From G965229605 sp965229605 (GTDB taxonomy: Bacteria > Pseudomonadota > Alphaproteobacteria > CBDDJK01), in NCBI GenBank assembly GCA_965229605.1, contig OZ245892.1, forward strand, positions 62,001-126,000: a stretch of 64,000 nucleotides of DNA. The letters are read 5' to 3'. Shown here piece by piece: positions 24,901 through 33,520 of this stretch. Position 1 is the stretch's first letter. Each line of letters opens with the position of its first letter. The notes below the pieces were generated by a model that made no database searches, was not told the origin of the DNA, and was given only the letters and a program-made list of their open reading frames with translations. The translations under genes were made by a program, and so were the position numbers.

Positions 24901-25725
24901 TTACTTCTTAAAAGCAATACAACACCAAAAGGGCGTTTGGGGAGAAAATTCGATATTCTCACAACCAGCATTTAAAAGCATTTTTGATATATCTGCTTTA
25001 CTAAATCTCTGTTCCAGCCTTGTTCCAAATCTATCTAATGCATCATTCTTGCATTGATAAAATGGTTTCCTTCGGTAATCAGAAAGAGGTATGCTTTCCA
25101 CATTAAACCCTAATTTTTCTAGCATATATGCTGTTTTTGCTAATGGAAAATAAACCACATAAGCAATTAAAATTGAAAGCAGATGTTTGATTGGCCTGGG
25201 CGATATAGAAACAAACCTGCGGACATAATCACTTAGCTTCCAAATGGCTCTAAACCAAGCTGGCTTGTTTTCAAAATTATAGTACAAATAAAGTAGTATT
25301 GGAGCACCGCTTTTAAGCAGCCGTGTGCAGTCGTTTAATGCCTTTTGTGTGTCGGGAATGTGGTGCAAAACACCGAGACAATACCCAAAATCTTGAGAAT
25401 TAGGGCTTAGGCTGCAATTTTCAGTGGTCTCTTTTAAAAAATTTACATTTCCGTATCTGAGTAAATTTTTCTTTGCAACGTTTATTGCATCACTTGGTTC
25501 AATGCAATTTAAGGTCTGCACTTTTGGAGCGACATACTGCGCCCATCTACCAGTTCCACACCCCATATCAAAACCAATCGCCTCATCTGGCAGCATTTTC
25601 CAGGGGAAAATACTAAAATATTGATCAAAGCTTTCTTTTAATTTTGTATTGTCAATATTTGAGTAGTCAAACTTTGTCCATTCGTCCCCAAAGTCTTCGA
25701 TAACCTTTTTATCCTGATTGTTCAT
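24901..25725 (-). CDS. Class I SAM-dependent methyltransferase, likely acquired
   Basis: 274 residues. SAM-binding motif I GFDMGCGTGRW at 51-61, motif II region LNCIEPSD near 75, and FGYCLGVLHHIPDTQKAL near 112-130, the Methyltransf_11/25 type. The middle holds a hydrophobic stretch (~176-195), seen in methyltransferases of surface-polysaccharide loci; the substrate cannot be assigned. The gene and flanks are visibly richer in A+T than all neighbours. The MITE with nested hairpins lies about 50 bp from its start. This suggests horizontal acquisition. Confidence 0.85.
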   Translation of the reverse strand: MNNQDKKVIEDFGDEWTKFDYSNIDNTKLKESFDQYFSIFPWKMLPDEAIGFDMGCGTGRWAQYVAPKVQTLNCIEPSDAINVAKKNLLRYGNVNFLKETTENCSLSPNSQDFGYCLGVLHHIPDTQKALNDCTRLLKSGAPILLYLYYNFENKPAWFRAIWKLSDYVRRFVSISPRPIKHLLSILIAYVVYFPLAKTAYMLEKLGFNVESIPLSDYRRKPFYQCKNDALDRFGTRLEQRFSKADISKMLLNAGCENIEFSPQTPFWCCIAFKK

Positions 25726-25772
25726 TTCTTCTTTTGCCTTAACCGATTTGCTGTTGGCTTGCTTGTATTCTA

Positions 25773-26202
25773 GGGTCAGGACTCATAAGATTCATCCATT
25801 CTGTTGGTCAAGAAAGGTAAAGATACAATGAAAACAAGCGAAAGCATAGCCTTAGCTACGGTGAGCTTGTTTGAAGCTGTAGATTTGCCTTTATTGACCA
25901 ACCTTGTAAAGGCGCGGCAAATTTTTGTATCTGAGCTTTCAAACCACTTGCGATTAGCTATGGCTAGTGCACCGTTTCACTGATTTTCCGTCTCTTGCGG
26001 CTAGTCCGTTTGAAAATCAGTGAAACATAAGGTGCACTAGCAAACTAACTTGCTAGTACTGCTTAATTTCAATAATTTGCTTATCGTAACTTGCGGACAG
26101 ATTCGGCAAATTATTGAAATGCAGTACTAGTCGCTGCGCGCTTTTCAAGCCCATCTATCACAAATTTGACACGCGCAGAATGAATTTTATGGGTCCTGAC
26201 CC
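25773..26202. mobile_element. TA-flanked MITE, copy 2, carrying a nested 163-bp insert
   Basis: Same family as 426-696: begins GGGTCAGGACTCATAAG and ends ATGGGTCCTGACCC, with TA on both sides (25771-25772, 26203-26204). Removing the nested insert leaves 267 bp, against 271 in copy 1. The insert lies exactly at the CTAG that is intact in copy 1 (617-620). The element separates the AT-rich methyltransferase gene from ftsK. No transposase gene in either copy. Confidence 0.9.
25964..26130. repeat. Chain of CTAG-bounded hairpin cassettes nested in the MITE
   Basis: Four CTAG copies (25964-25967, 26037-26040, 26053-26056, 26127-26130) divide the insert into three palindromic cassettes. Cassette A (25968-26036, 69 bp): arms TGCACC + GTTTCACTGATTTTC, with ATAA bulged in the right arm. 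Cassette B (26041-26052): CAA-ACTAAC-TTG. Cassette C (26057-26126, 70 bp): arms TACTGC + ATTTCAATAATTTGC, with TTA bulged in the left arm. The A and C stems differ in sequence but both have a 6-bp base stem, a TTA(T)-type bulge and a 15-bp upper stem. Their loops share CGTnnCTTGCGGnnAG. No family known to me matches. Confidence 0.85.
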
Positions 26203-26204
26203 TA

Positions 26205-26385
26205 GCTTTTAACTTACAAAACGTGCTGGATAGAGCAATGGTTTTCTTTCTTCGCTGCAAAAACCTTTTGAAATGTAAGTCGCCTGTTTTTTGGGTGGAT
26301 TTGCTTTACGCCGATAGCGAATCGCGGCAGATAATCTGTTTATAGATCATTAGCGGCCCTTTATCGGGCTTTATTGCCAAAAACA
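26205..26385. other. Gap between MITE copy 2 and ftsK
   Basis: About 180 bp without a convincing gene. A separated inverted repeat ACTTACA...TGTAAGT is visible in its first half. No clear promoter boxes or ribosome site for ftsK can be pointed out. Confidence 0.4.
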
Positions 26386-28965
26386 ATGCCAACAGACTAT
26401 TCTTCAGCCATAGAACCGTCGCCAAAAATTGGCCTAAATACGCGCGACCTGAATACACACGAATTACCCGGGCGTGGTCCGCAAAACGGAGAAGGCGCTT
26501 TGCTTCCGGCCGGAAGCCTTGCTTTTTTGCGCCGCTTTGCCATTCGACTGACGGCTGGAGCAGTCAGTCTGCTCGGGTTTCTTGTTCTTTTATCCCTCTG
26601 GAGCTACCATCCCGCCGATCCCTCCTTTAACACAGTGGGCCAGGTTGATGCGGCGGTGGGTAACTGGCTTGGATTACCCGGAAGCTATACCGCAGATATC
26701 TTCTTTCAGCTTTTTGGCTTTGGCAGCTTTGCTCCGGCACTGATCCTGTTTCTCTGGGGCGGGAAAATCGCTTTCGGGCTTTCGGTCTCGTACCCGCGCA
26801 CCCGGCTTTTATGCTTGCTGTTTGCTCTGGCGGTTCTTTGTGCAGTATTAAGCCTGATATCGGCATTTCTGGTCGATTCAACCCACTTTTATGTCAGTGC
26901 TGGCGGTGGTGTCGGGCGGGCCGGGGTCACCAACCTTGCAACGCTCCTGGCCCTTTTTCCGGGTCCGCCCCTGTTGCTCGACAATTACTGGCAAATGGGT
27001 TTCATGTCACTGCTGATGCTGCTGGCGGGGCTCTGTTTTTTGACGGCCGTCGGCCTCAGTTTTTCAGAATGGCGATTTATCCTGTCAAAATCGCGCCATG
27101 GGTTCAGTGCTCTTCTTTTATGGCGGCATAAATTGCGGCGGCTGCCTGGCCCTGATTTTCGCGCCCCAAACATAGTGACACCGGGGCATGATGATTTTTC
27201 TCTGGAAGAGACAGACGATCCCTTGTTCCCGGAATCCAGTGACCTTGAGCAACCAGATGCGCCAGATACATCACCAGATACATCAGAAGACTCTATTTTC
27301 TCAAGGCCCGCTCTAAAACCGTCCAAACGAAAAGTGAAAAAACCCCCGCCAGTCACAAAAGTGCAAGCCGATCAGGCTTCCTTGCCGTTGGACAGTGGCT
27401 ATAATTCGCCGGGCCTTGATCTTCTGACCCCGGCACCAGCTCAGGACGTGCCGCCAGCTGATCATGCTGTGATGCTGGAACAAAATGCCCGACAGCTGGA
27501 AGCTGTCTTGTCCGACTTCGGGGTGCGCGGTGAAATCGTTGAAATCAAGCCCGGCCCGGTGGTTACCCTTTATGCACTGGAACCCGCACCCGGGATTAAA
27601 TCCAGCCGGGTCATCGGGCTGGCAGATGATATTGCCCGGTCCATGGCGGCCCTTTCCGTGCGGATTGCGACTATTCCCGGCGTGAATGCCATCGGGATCG
27701 AACTTCCAAACGCAACCCGCGAAACCGTGGTGCTGCGCGCCTTGATGGGATCAGGGGCCTATACAAAATCACGCGCCAGGCTGCCGCTTATTCTGGGAAA
27801 AGATATCGCAGGCGAACCCGAAATCGTCGATCTGGCAATTATGCCCCACCTCTTGATTGCAGGGACCACGGGCTCTGGTAAATCAGTTGGACTCAATGCC
27901 ATGATTCTTTCCTTGCTCTATCGGCTCACCCCCGACCAATGCCGCTTTATCATGGTCGATCCGAAAATGCTGGAACTCTCCGTCTATAACGATATTCCGC
28001 ATCTTCTCTCTCCGGTGGTGACCGATCCTAAAAAGGCGGTTGTTGCTCTCAAATGGGTGGTCCGCGAAATGGAAGACCGCTACCGCGCTATTTCACGCCT
28101 TGGCGGGGTGCGCAATATCGACGGCTATAACAAACGCCTCGCCGATGCACTGCAAAATGGCGAAACACTCACCCGCAAGATTGCCATCGGAATTGATGCC
28201 GAAACCGGCCAGCCAATCACTGAAGAACAGGAACTGCCGCTGGAGCCTATGCCCTATATCGTTGTTGTCGTCGATGAAATGGCCGACTTGATGCTGGTTG
28301 CTGGCAAGGATATCGAAGCCTCTATTCAACGGCTGGCCCAGATGGCGCGGGCCGCCGGGATTCATATCATCATGGCCACGCAAAGGCCCTCGGTCGATGT
28401 CATTACCGGAACCATCAAGGCGAATTTCCCGACCCGGATCAGTTTCTCTGTTACCTCCAAATTCGACAGCCGAACCGTGCTTGGCGAACAGGGGGCCGAG
28501 CAACTGCTTGGCAAAGGCGATATGCTTTATATGGCAGGGGGCGGGCGGATTTCCCGCATCCACGGGCCTTTTGTCGATGATGCAGAAGTCGAAGCCGTCT
28601 GTGATTTCCTGCGCAGCCAAGGCACCCCGACCTATGTCAGTGCGGTAACCGATGCCGAAGAAATGTCCGGCGGGTTTGACACCGATGTTTCTGGCGCGGG
28701 CAACCTTGCCTTTCTTGAAGGAGGGGGCGGGGACGGGAATGGTGAAGCCTCTCTCTATGATCAGGCGGTTGCCATTGTCGCGCGTGAGGGCAAATGCTCG
28801 ACCTCTTTCCTGCAACGGCAGATGAAAATAGGCTATAACCGGGCGGCTGACCTAGTTGATCGTATGGAGAAAGAAGGCGTGGTCTCGGCTGCCAATCACG
28901 CCGGAAAACGCGAAGTGATGGTCGGCGATCATTCCACCGATTCGCTTGCCCGGAAATCTGCCTGA
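26386..28965 (+). CDS. ftsK: DNA translocase FtsK
   Basis: Septal motor that pumps DNA and activates dif recombination during division. N-terminal membrane domain with four or so segments (~45-225); a short Pro/Asp/Ser-rich linker (~270-365, containing a PDTSPDTS duplication); the alpha/beta motor with Walker A GTTGSGKS near 493 and Walker B VVVVDEMADLM; and a C-terminal gamma winged helix (CSTSFLQRQMKIGYNRAADLVDRMEKEGVV). About 859 residues, with a linker much shorter than in E. coli. Start uncertain: ATG 26386 or TTG 26374, neither with a good ribosome site. Confidence 0.95.
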   Translation: MPTDYSSAIEPSPKIGLNTRDLNTHELPGRGPQNGEGALLPAGSLAFLRRFAIRLTAGAVSLLGFLVLLSLWSYHPADPSFNTVGQVDAAVGNWLGLPGSYTADIFFQLFGFGSFAPALILFLWGGKIAFGLSVSYPRTRLLCLLFALAVLCAVLSLISAFLVDSTHFYVSAGGGVGRAGVTNLATLLALFPGPPLLLDNYWQMGFMSLLMLLAGLCFLTAVGLSFSEWRFILSKSRHGFSALLLWRHKLRRLPGPDFRAPNIVTPGHDDFSLEETDDPLFPESSDLEQPDAPDTSPDTSEDSIFSRPALKPSKRKVKKPPPVTKVQADQASLPLDSGYNSPGLDLLTPAPAQDVPPADHAVMLEQNARQLEAVLSDFGVRGEIVEIKPGPVVTLYALEPAPGIKSSRVIGLADDIARSMAALSVRIATIPGVNAIGIELPNATRETVVLRALMGSGAYTKSRARLPLILGKDIAGEPEIVDLAIMPHLLIAGTTGSGKSVGLNAMILSLLYRLTPDQCRFIMVDPKMLELSVYNDIPHLLSPVVTDPKKAVVALKWVVREMEDRYRAISRLGGVRNIDGYNKRLADALQNGETLTRKIAIGIDAETGQPITEEQELPLEPMPYIVVVVDEMADLMLVAGKDIEASIQRLAQMARAAGIHIIMATQRPSVDVITGTIKANFPTRISFSVTSKFDSRTVLGEQGAEQLLGKGDMLYMAGGGRISRIHGPFVDDAEVEAVCDFLRSQGTPTYVSAVTDAEEMSGGFDTDVSGAGNLAFLEGGGGDGNGEASLYDQAVAIVAREGKCSTSFLQRQMKIGYNRAADLVDRMEKEGVVSAANHAGKREVMVGDHSTDSLARKSA

Positions 28966-28992
28966 TCGCTCTTTCGGCATAAAAGCGGCGTG

Positions 28993-29613
28993 ATGTCCAA
29001 AATTGTTATTGCCACCCATAATGCGGGCAAGCGGCTTGAAATCGCCGCGCTGCTGGAGCCTTTAGGTATTGCTGTGATCGGCGCCGGAGACCTCAATTTA
29101 CCGGAACCGGAAGAGAACGGCGCAACCTTTATTGAAAATGCCCGGATAAAAGCACAATCCGCCACTGAACTTACCGGGCTTGCGGCCTTGTCCGATGATT
29201 CCGGGCTGGTGGTGCCGGGGCTGGATGGACAGCCGGGCATTTATTCAGCCAGATGGGCGGGCCCGGATCGGGACTTCAATCTGGCCATGACGAAAGTCAA
29301 TGAAGCCCTGATGGAACGTCATGCGGACCGCGCGGCATATATGATCTGTGTGCTTTGTTTAAGTGTGCCGGGGGAACAGGGCAGCTCGGCCCTTCGCTAT
29401 CATGATTTTGAAGGACGCATTGATGGCACCTTGGTATGGCCCCCGCGTGGAAACAAAGGCTTTGGCTATGATCCTATATTCAAGCCGGACAGCTATTCAC
29501 TCACCTTTGGCGAAATGGACCCGGATGAAAAAGAGAAAATCAGCCATCGCAGCCGGGCTTTTGAACAATTACTGGCCGCTAAAGTTCTGTCTAATAGGCG
29601 CGGAGCTGGATAA
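28993..29613 (+). CDS. rdgB: XTP/dITP diphosphatase (RdgB/HAM1)
   Basis: Removes non-canonical purine triphosphates from the nucleotide pool. IVIATHNAGKRLEIAALL (substrate loop), TFIENARIKAQ, LSDDSGLVVPGLDGQPGIYSARWAG (catalytic aspartates) and GFGYDPIFKP...SHRSRAFEQL are all present. ATG at 28993, with a GTG directly before it as alternative. Starts 27 bp after ftsK. Its 3' end overlaps the facing mreC by 23 bp. Confidence 0.95.
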   Translation: MSKIVIATHNAGKRLEIAALLEPLGIAVIGAGDLNLPEPEENGATFIENARIKAQSATELTGLAALSDDSGLVVPGLDGQPGIYSARWAGPDRDFNLAMTKVNEALMERHADRAAYMICVLCLSVPGEQGSSALRYHDFEGRIDGTLVWPPRGNKGFGYDPIFKPDSYSLTFGEMDPDEKEKISHRSRAFEQLLAAKVLSNRRGAG

Positions 29614-30436
29614 TATCGGGTCCGCTCAGGTGGGCGAGAGGCAGAACGCGCCATTCAGAAGAAGCGGGGTCCTGATGAAGGTGACCAATCGGAATACCGG
29701 GCGGGAGTTGTCCTCCGTCGCCTGATGTGACCACCAGTTCGCCATTCTCCAAGGGATCATCGGGGTTAAAATAGCTGATTTTCGGGTGGGGCCGATTATC
29801 GCCTGCCACAATAAAGCGGACCCGCGAATAGGGGCTGTTCAATCCCTGCGTGCGGGCAGGAATACGGCTGTTTAAATCGGTGATGGAGAGCAATTTTGAG
29901 TGATTGGGCTCTACCTGGATTATCCGCCCGATCATCGCGTTGCCATCGACAGCAATCATCCCGGGGATAACGCCCTCGGACGTGCCTTTATCCAGCAAGA
30001 ACGAGCGCACAAACACCCCGCCAGAGCCAATAACACGGGCGGTGACAAAATGTTTTTCCTGAAAGCGCGGGAAGGCAAGTAACTCCCGCAGTTGTTTATT
30101 TTCTGCGCTTAGTTCCTTATTAACGTGATCAAGGCCGGACAATGTCGCCAGCTGGTTGCGCAGTTTTGCATTTTCGGCCCGAAGATCGACCAGGCTCTGG
30201 GCATTAGACCAGAGGTTTTCTCCTGCCACGAGGGGGCTGCGCAAGGTTTCCCACACCGGCGTGAGATAATAGGCCAAAGGCGCAATCGCCCGATCATGCC
30301 AGCCGGGACTGAATCGCGCAGCCAGAATCAAGGTGAGGCCCACGCCAAGCAACAGGGCAGCCCCTGCGCCATTGGATAGCTGGCGTCGGCTTCTGGCGCG
30401 CCCTTGCGGGGCTGGAGAGGTCAGGACGGTTGACAT
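29591..30436 (-). CDS. mreC: Rod shape-determining protein MreC
   Basis: Periplasmic scaffold of the elongasome. Short cytosolic N-terminus, one membrane segment (~23-42), coiled coil (~80-118, LRAENAKLRNQLATL and LSAENKQLRELL), then the beta-barrel core with ARVIGSGGVFVRSFLLDKG, GMIAVDGNAMIGRII and GELVVTSGDGGQLPPGIPIG. 281 residues. mreB and mreD, its usual flanking genes, are not adjacent: upstream is a peroxiredoxin gene and downstream the convergent rdgB. Confidence 0.9.
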   Translation of the reverse strand: MSTVLTSPAPQGRARSRRQLSNGAGAALLLGVGLTLILAARFSPGWHDRAIAPLAYYLTPVWETLRSPLVAGENLWSNAQSLVDLRAENAKLRNQLATLSGLDHVNKELSAENKQLRELLAFPRFQEKHFVTARVIGSGGVFVRSFLLDKGTSEGVIPGMIAVDGNAMIGRIIQVEPNHSKLLSITDLNSRIPARTQGLNSPYSRVRFIVAGDNRPHPKISYFNPDDPLENGELVVTSGDGGQLPPGIPIGHLHQDPASSEWRVLPLAHLSGPDIIQLRAY

Positions 30437-30490
30437 CTTTCTATCAATGGAGTCTTTGTATCAATGGGGTTGAGTCGATTCTTTACGCCT

Positions 30491-30976
30491 TTATAGTTGC
30501 GCCAGAATAGCCTCGGCTGAAGAGACTTTAAACCCGCCGCCTTCTTCAATAGCCAAGTGGCTCACGGTTCCATCTTCAACAATCATGCCAAAGCGCTGGC
30601 TGCGCATTCCAAGCCCGGCTGCCCGCAAGTCAAGCTCCAGACCAAGCGCATGCGTGAAAGCCCCGCTGCCATCAGCCAGCATATCGACAGAATCTCCAGC
30701 ACTCTGATCCTTTCCCCATGCATCCATCACAAAAACATCGTTCACCGCCAGACAGGCGATGGCATCAACCCCTTTTTCACGGATTTTCCCGGCCAGTCCT
30801 ATAAAACCCGGCAGATGCTTGACCGAACAGGTTGGCGTAAAGGCCCCGGGGACCGCAAAAAGCACAACCTTTCTTCCCTTGAAATAATCGTCCAGATTGA
30901 CATCTTCAGGGCCATTGACTCCCATTTTCTTAAGCATATGTCCGGCAGGAATTTTCTCGCCTGTTGAAATTGTCAT
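30491..30976 (-). CDS. Peroxiredoxin (Prx5 type)
   Basis: 161 residues, thioredoxin fold. VVLFAVPGAFTPTCSVKHLPGF holds the peroxidatic cysteine C50 in the PxxxTxxC motif, and the later ACLAVNDVFVMDAWG is characteristic of the Prx5/type II (PMP20-like) group. There is one further cysteine, the C of AIACLAV near 75. Reduces peroxides using thioredoxin or glutathione systems. Located 54 bp before mreC; cotranscription is possible. Confidence 0.92.
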   Translation of the reverse strand: MTISTGEKIPAGHMLKKMGVNGPEDVNLDDYFKGRKVVLFAVPGAFTPTCSVKHLPGFIGLAGKIREKGVDAIACLAVNDVFVMDAWGKDQSAGDSVDMLADGSGAFTHALGLELDLRAAGLGMRSQRFGMIVEDGTVSHLAIEEGGGFKVSSAEAILAQL

Positions 30977-31153
30977 CGCAACCTCTCTTTGGGTGTGTGC
31001 AAAATGGATGATGGATTAGATTCAATCCGGAAAGAGAAACATGTACTGAACCAACTATACTTTTCACTCTCTACACTTTTTATGGCCTGAATTATAGTGA
31101 AAAATCTCAGTTGAAAGATTTCTCTGAAATTTTATGATAGCTTTGGAGGAAAA

Positions 31154-31963
31154 TCAGGCCTTTAACTTGTAACCAGAGGCAATAAGCCGATAGCAGAGGA
31201 GAAGCAAAACCACATTAACTGCGACAAGCACGCTCATCCCGGTTAGCGGGTTGGCATCTGTGTAGCCCAGAAAGCCACCACGAAATCCGTCGATCATATA
31301 GAAGAACGGGTTGAAAAAGGCCATGGACAGGAAGGGTTCAGGCAGGCGGTCGATGGAATAAAACGTGCCGGACAGGAAGGCAAAAGGCGTAATGACAAAA
31401 TTGGTGATTGCGGCCATTTGGTCGAATTTGTCGGACCATATTCCGCCGAGGAGGCCAAAAAGCGCAAGCATTAACGAGCCGAGAAAGCCAAAAGCCAGGA
31501 TCATGGGGATATTTACGATGGGCAGGTCGATAAAGACCATGATTCCGACCAGGCTGGCTGCGCCGACCAGAATTCCGCGAATAACGCCGCCAAGGGCATA
31601 GGCGGCGACAAATTCGGCGGCACTGATTGGGGGCATGAGCACATCGACGATATTTCCCTGGACTTTGGAGATCACCAGCGAGCTTGAGGTATTGGCGAAG
31701 GCATTTTGCGCCATGGACATGATGATTAGTCCGGGGGCAACGAAGCTGACAAAAGGGACGCCTTTGATGGTTTCGACGGCCCGCCCGAGGGCCAGCGAGA
31801 AAATAGCGAGGAATAGCAAGGAGGTGACCATAGGCGCGCCGACGGTCTGAACATAGATGGACAGGAAACGCTGGACTTCCTTGCGCAGCAGGCTGGCGAA
31901 GCCGATCCAGTTTACAGCCCCAAGCTGGCGCGGCATAATAACAGGCGGAGTCGGATGTGTCAT
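31154..31963 (-). CDS. ABC-2 type exporter permease
   Basis: Six-segment ABC-2 permease of the YadH/NodJ class: LRKEVQRFLSIYVQTVGAPMVTSLLFLAIFSLALG near the start, FVAPGLIIMSMAQNAFANTSSSLVISKVQG, and the PFAFLSGTFYSIDRLPEPF...FYMIDGFRGGFLG block that marks the family. The ATG at 31963 lies 8 bp after the stop of the partner ATPase gene; a longer frame would overlap it. Substrate unknown. Confidence 0.9.
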   Translation of the reverse strand: MTHPTPPVIMPRQLGAVNWIGFASLLRKEVQRFLSIYVQTVGAPMVTSLLFLAIFSLALGRAVETIKGVPFVSFVAPGLIIMSMAQNAFANTSSSLVISKVQGNIVDVLMPPISAAEFVAAYALGGVIRGILVGAASLVGIMVFIDLPIVNIPMILAFGFLGSLMLALFGLLGGIWSDKFDQMAAITNFVITPFAFLSGTFYSIDRLPEPFLSMAFFNPFFYMIDGFRGGFLGYTDANPLTGMSVLVAVNVVLLLLCYRLIASGYKLKA

Positions 31964-31970
31964 GGTCTGG

Positions 31971-32981
31971 TCAGGAGTCCCGGGTGATTTGCAGGAAAAT
32001 ATCCTCAAGGTCGGTTTCGACTGTGCTCAAGTCGCGAATAGGCAGGTCGCTGGCTCCCAGCGCGCCGACAATTTCTCCGGCCCGGGTTGTGCTTGGTTTA
32101 TAGGTGATCACCAGACGAGAGTTCCCGGTTTCGTCATCCTGCTCCAGCTGGGTGTTAAATTTGCGCAGAGCCTCCGGCACCTCTTCAAGGCGAGTTGACA
32201 GTTCAACCATCATACATTTTGCATCAAGCTGCGCCAGCAAGGTCCGTTTTGATTCATTTGCAACCAGATTTCCATGGTTGATAATGGCAATCCGGTCGCA
32301 AAGCTGCTCGGCCTCTTCCAGATAATGAGTGGTCAGCAGAACCGTTGTGCCTTGTGCATTCAACATGCGCACATTGTCCCAAAGCTGGCGGCGCAATTCA
32401 ATATCCACTCCCGCCGTTGGCTCATCCAGCACCAGCACCGGCGGGTTATGGACAAGTGCCTTGGCAATCAGCAAACGCCGCCGCATTCCGCCTGAAAGGG
32501 CGCGGGCATAGGCCTTGCGCTTGTCATGAAGCCCGACCAGCTTTAAAATTTCATCACTGCGGCGTTCAGACTTCGGGACTCCGTAAAGCCCGGCCTGCAC
32601 TTCAAGCAATTCATAGGGCGTGAAAAAAGGATCAATATTCAATTCCTGCGGCACAACCCCGATGGCAGCACGGGCCTGACGCGGGTTGTCAATAATATCA
32701 TAGCCCCAGATTCTGGCCTGCCCCGATGATTTGACAACCAGCCCGGCCAGAATATTGATAAAGGTTGATTTCCCGGCTCCATTTGGTCCCAGCAGACCGA
32801 AAAGACTGCCGCGCGGGATTTTAAGGTCAATGGAATCAAGGGCTTTTACCGGCTTCTTTTCATCCGCCGCTTTGCCACGCGGCTTATAGGTTTTGGTCAG
32901 GCCTTCAACTTCAATCGCATAATCAGGGATATCCTGTTGTGAGGCTGTCTCTTTAGAAATAGAAGTGCCAAACATGATCAA
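31971..32981 (-). CDS. ABC-2 exporter ATPase (YadG type)
   Basis: 336 residues. Walker A LLGPNGAGKST near 84, signature LSGGMRRRLLIAKAL, Walker B VLVLDEPTAGVD and TTHYLEEAEQLCDRI are intact. A ~60-residue C-terminal domain after ~255 (LDAKCMMVELSTRLEEVPE...) is typical of drug/polysaccharide exporter ATPases. Energises the permease encoded just downstream. Its start overlaps the moaB stop by 4 bp; an ATG two codons later is equally possible. Confidence 0.92.
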   Translation of the reverse strand: MIMFGTSISKETASQQDIPDYAIEVEGLTKTYKPRGKAADEKKPVKALDSIDLKIPRGSLFGLLGPNGAGKSTFINILAGLVVKSSGQARIWGYDIIDNPRQARAAIGVVPQELNIDPFFTPYELLEVQAGLYGVPKSERRSDEILKLVGLHDKRKAYARALSGGMRRRLLIAKALVHNPPVLVLDEPTAGVDIELRRQLWDNVRMLNAQGTTVLLTTHYLEEAEQLCDRIAIINHGNLVANESKRTLLAQLDAKCMMVELSTRLEEVPEALRKFNTQLEQDDETGNSRLVITYKPSTTRAGEIVGALGASDLPIRDLSTVETDLEDIFLQITRDS

Positions 32982-33505
32982 TTCTCTTTAAGGCGGGGCA
33001 GAAGCTCGGCAAAATTGCAGGGCCGATGGCGGCTGTCCAGCTGGTCTTTTAAAATATGTTCCCACCCATCGCGGCAAGCACTGGGTGATCCCGGCAGGCA
33101 AAAAATATAGGTGCCTGTGCAGACCCCAGCTGTTGCCCGGCTCTGGACCGTGGAACTGCCAATCTTTTGTGCGCTGATCACCCGAAAATATTCCCCAAAC
33201 CCGGGGATTTCCTTTTCGGCAACCTGTTGCAGGGCCTCTGGTGTGACATCACGACCCGTAAGACCCGTGCCCCCGGTGCTTACAATGACATCAATATCTT
33301 CTTGTGCGCTCCAGCTTGCAAACAGATCAGCAATCTGGTCCCTGTCATCTTTGATCACGGCTCTTTTGGCAAGATGATGGCCTGCGGCTTCAAGATTGTC
33401 CTGCAAAACCTGCCCGGAAGTATCCTCAGCCAGAGAGCGGCTGTCTGAAACCGTCAGGACGGCAATATTTAACGGTTTGAAGACGCGCGTTGTATCAATC
33501 GGCAT
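32978..33505 (-). CDS. moaB: Molybdenum cofactor protein MoaB/MogA family
   Basis: About 175 residues. INIAVLTVSDSRS-type start (LNIAVLTVSDSRSLAEDTSG), DVIVSTGGTGLTGRDVTPEA, GEYFRVISAQKIGSSTVQSRATAG and IFCLPGSPSACRDGWEHIL define the molybdopterin-binding fold. Members adenylylate molybdopterin or help metal insertion. An ATG at 33505 is chosen over a GTG two codons upstream. Sits between rpmE and the exporter ATPase, away from moaDE at 11 kb. Confidence 0.93.
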   Translation of the reverse strand: MPIDTTRVFKPLNIAVLTVSDSRSLAEDTSGQVLQDNLEAAGHHLAKRAVIKDDRDQIADLFASWSAQEDIDVIVSTGGTGLTGRDVTPEALQQVAEKEIPGFGEYFRVISAQKIGSSTVQSRATAGVCTGTYIFCLPGSPSACRDGWEHILKDQLDSRHRPCNFAELLPRLKEN

Positions 33506-33520
33506 CAGCACATGCAGAGG

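Noticed and set aside
28093..28815. 240-codon minus-strand frame
   Set aside because: Antisense to the FtsK motor domain, whose motifs are intact.
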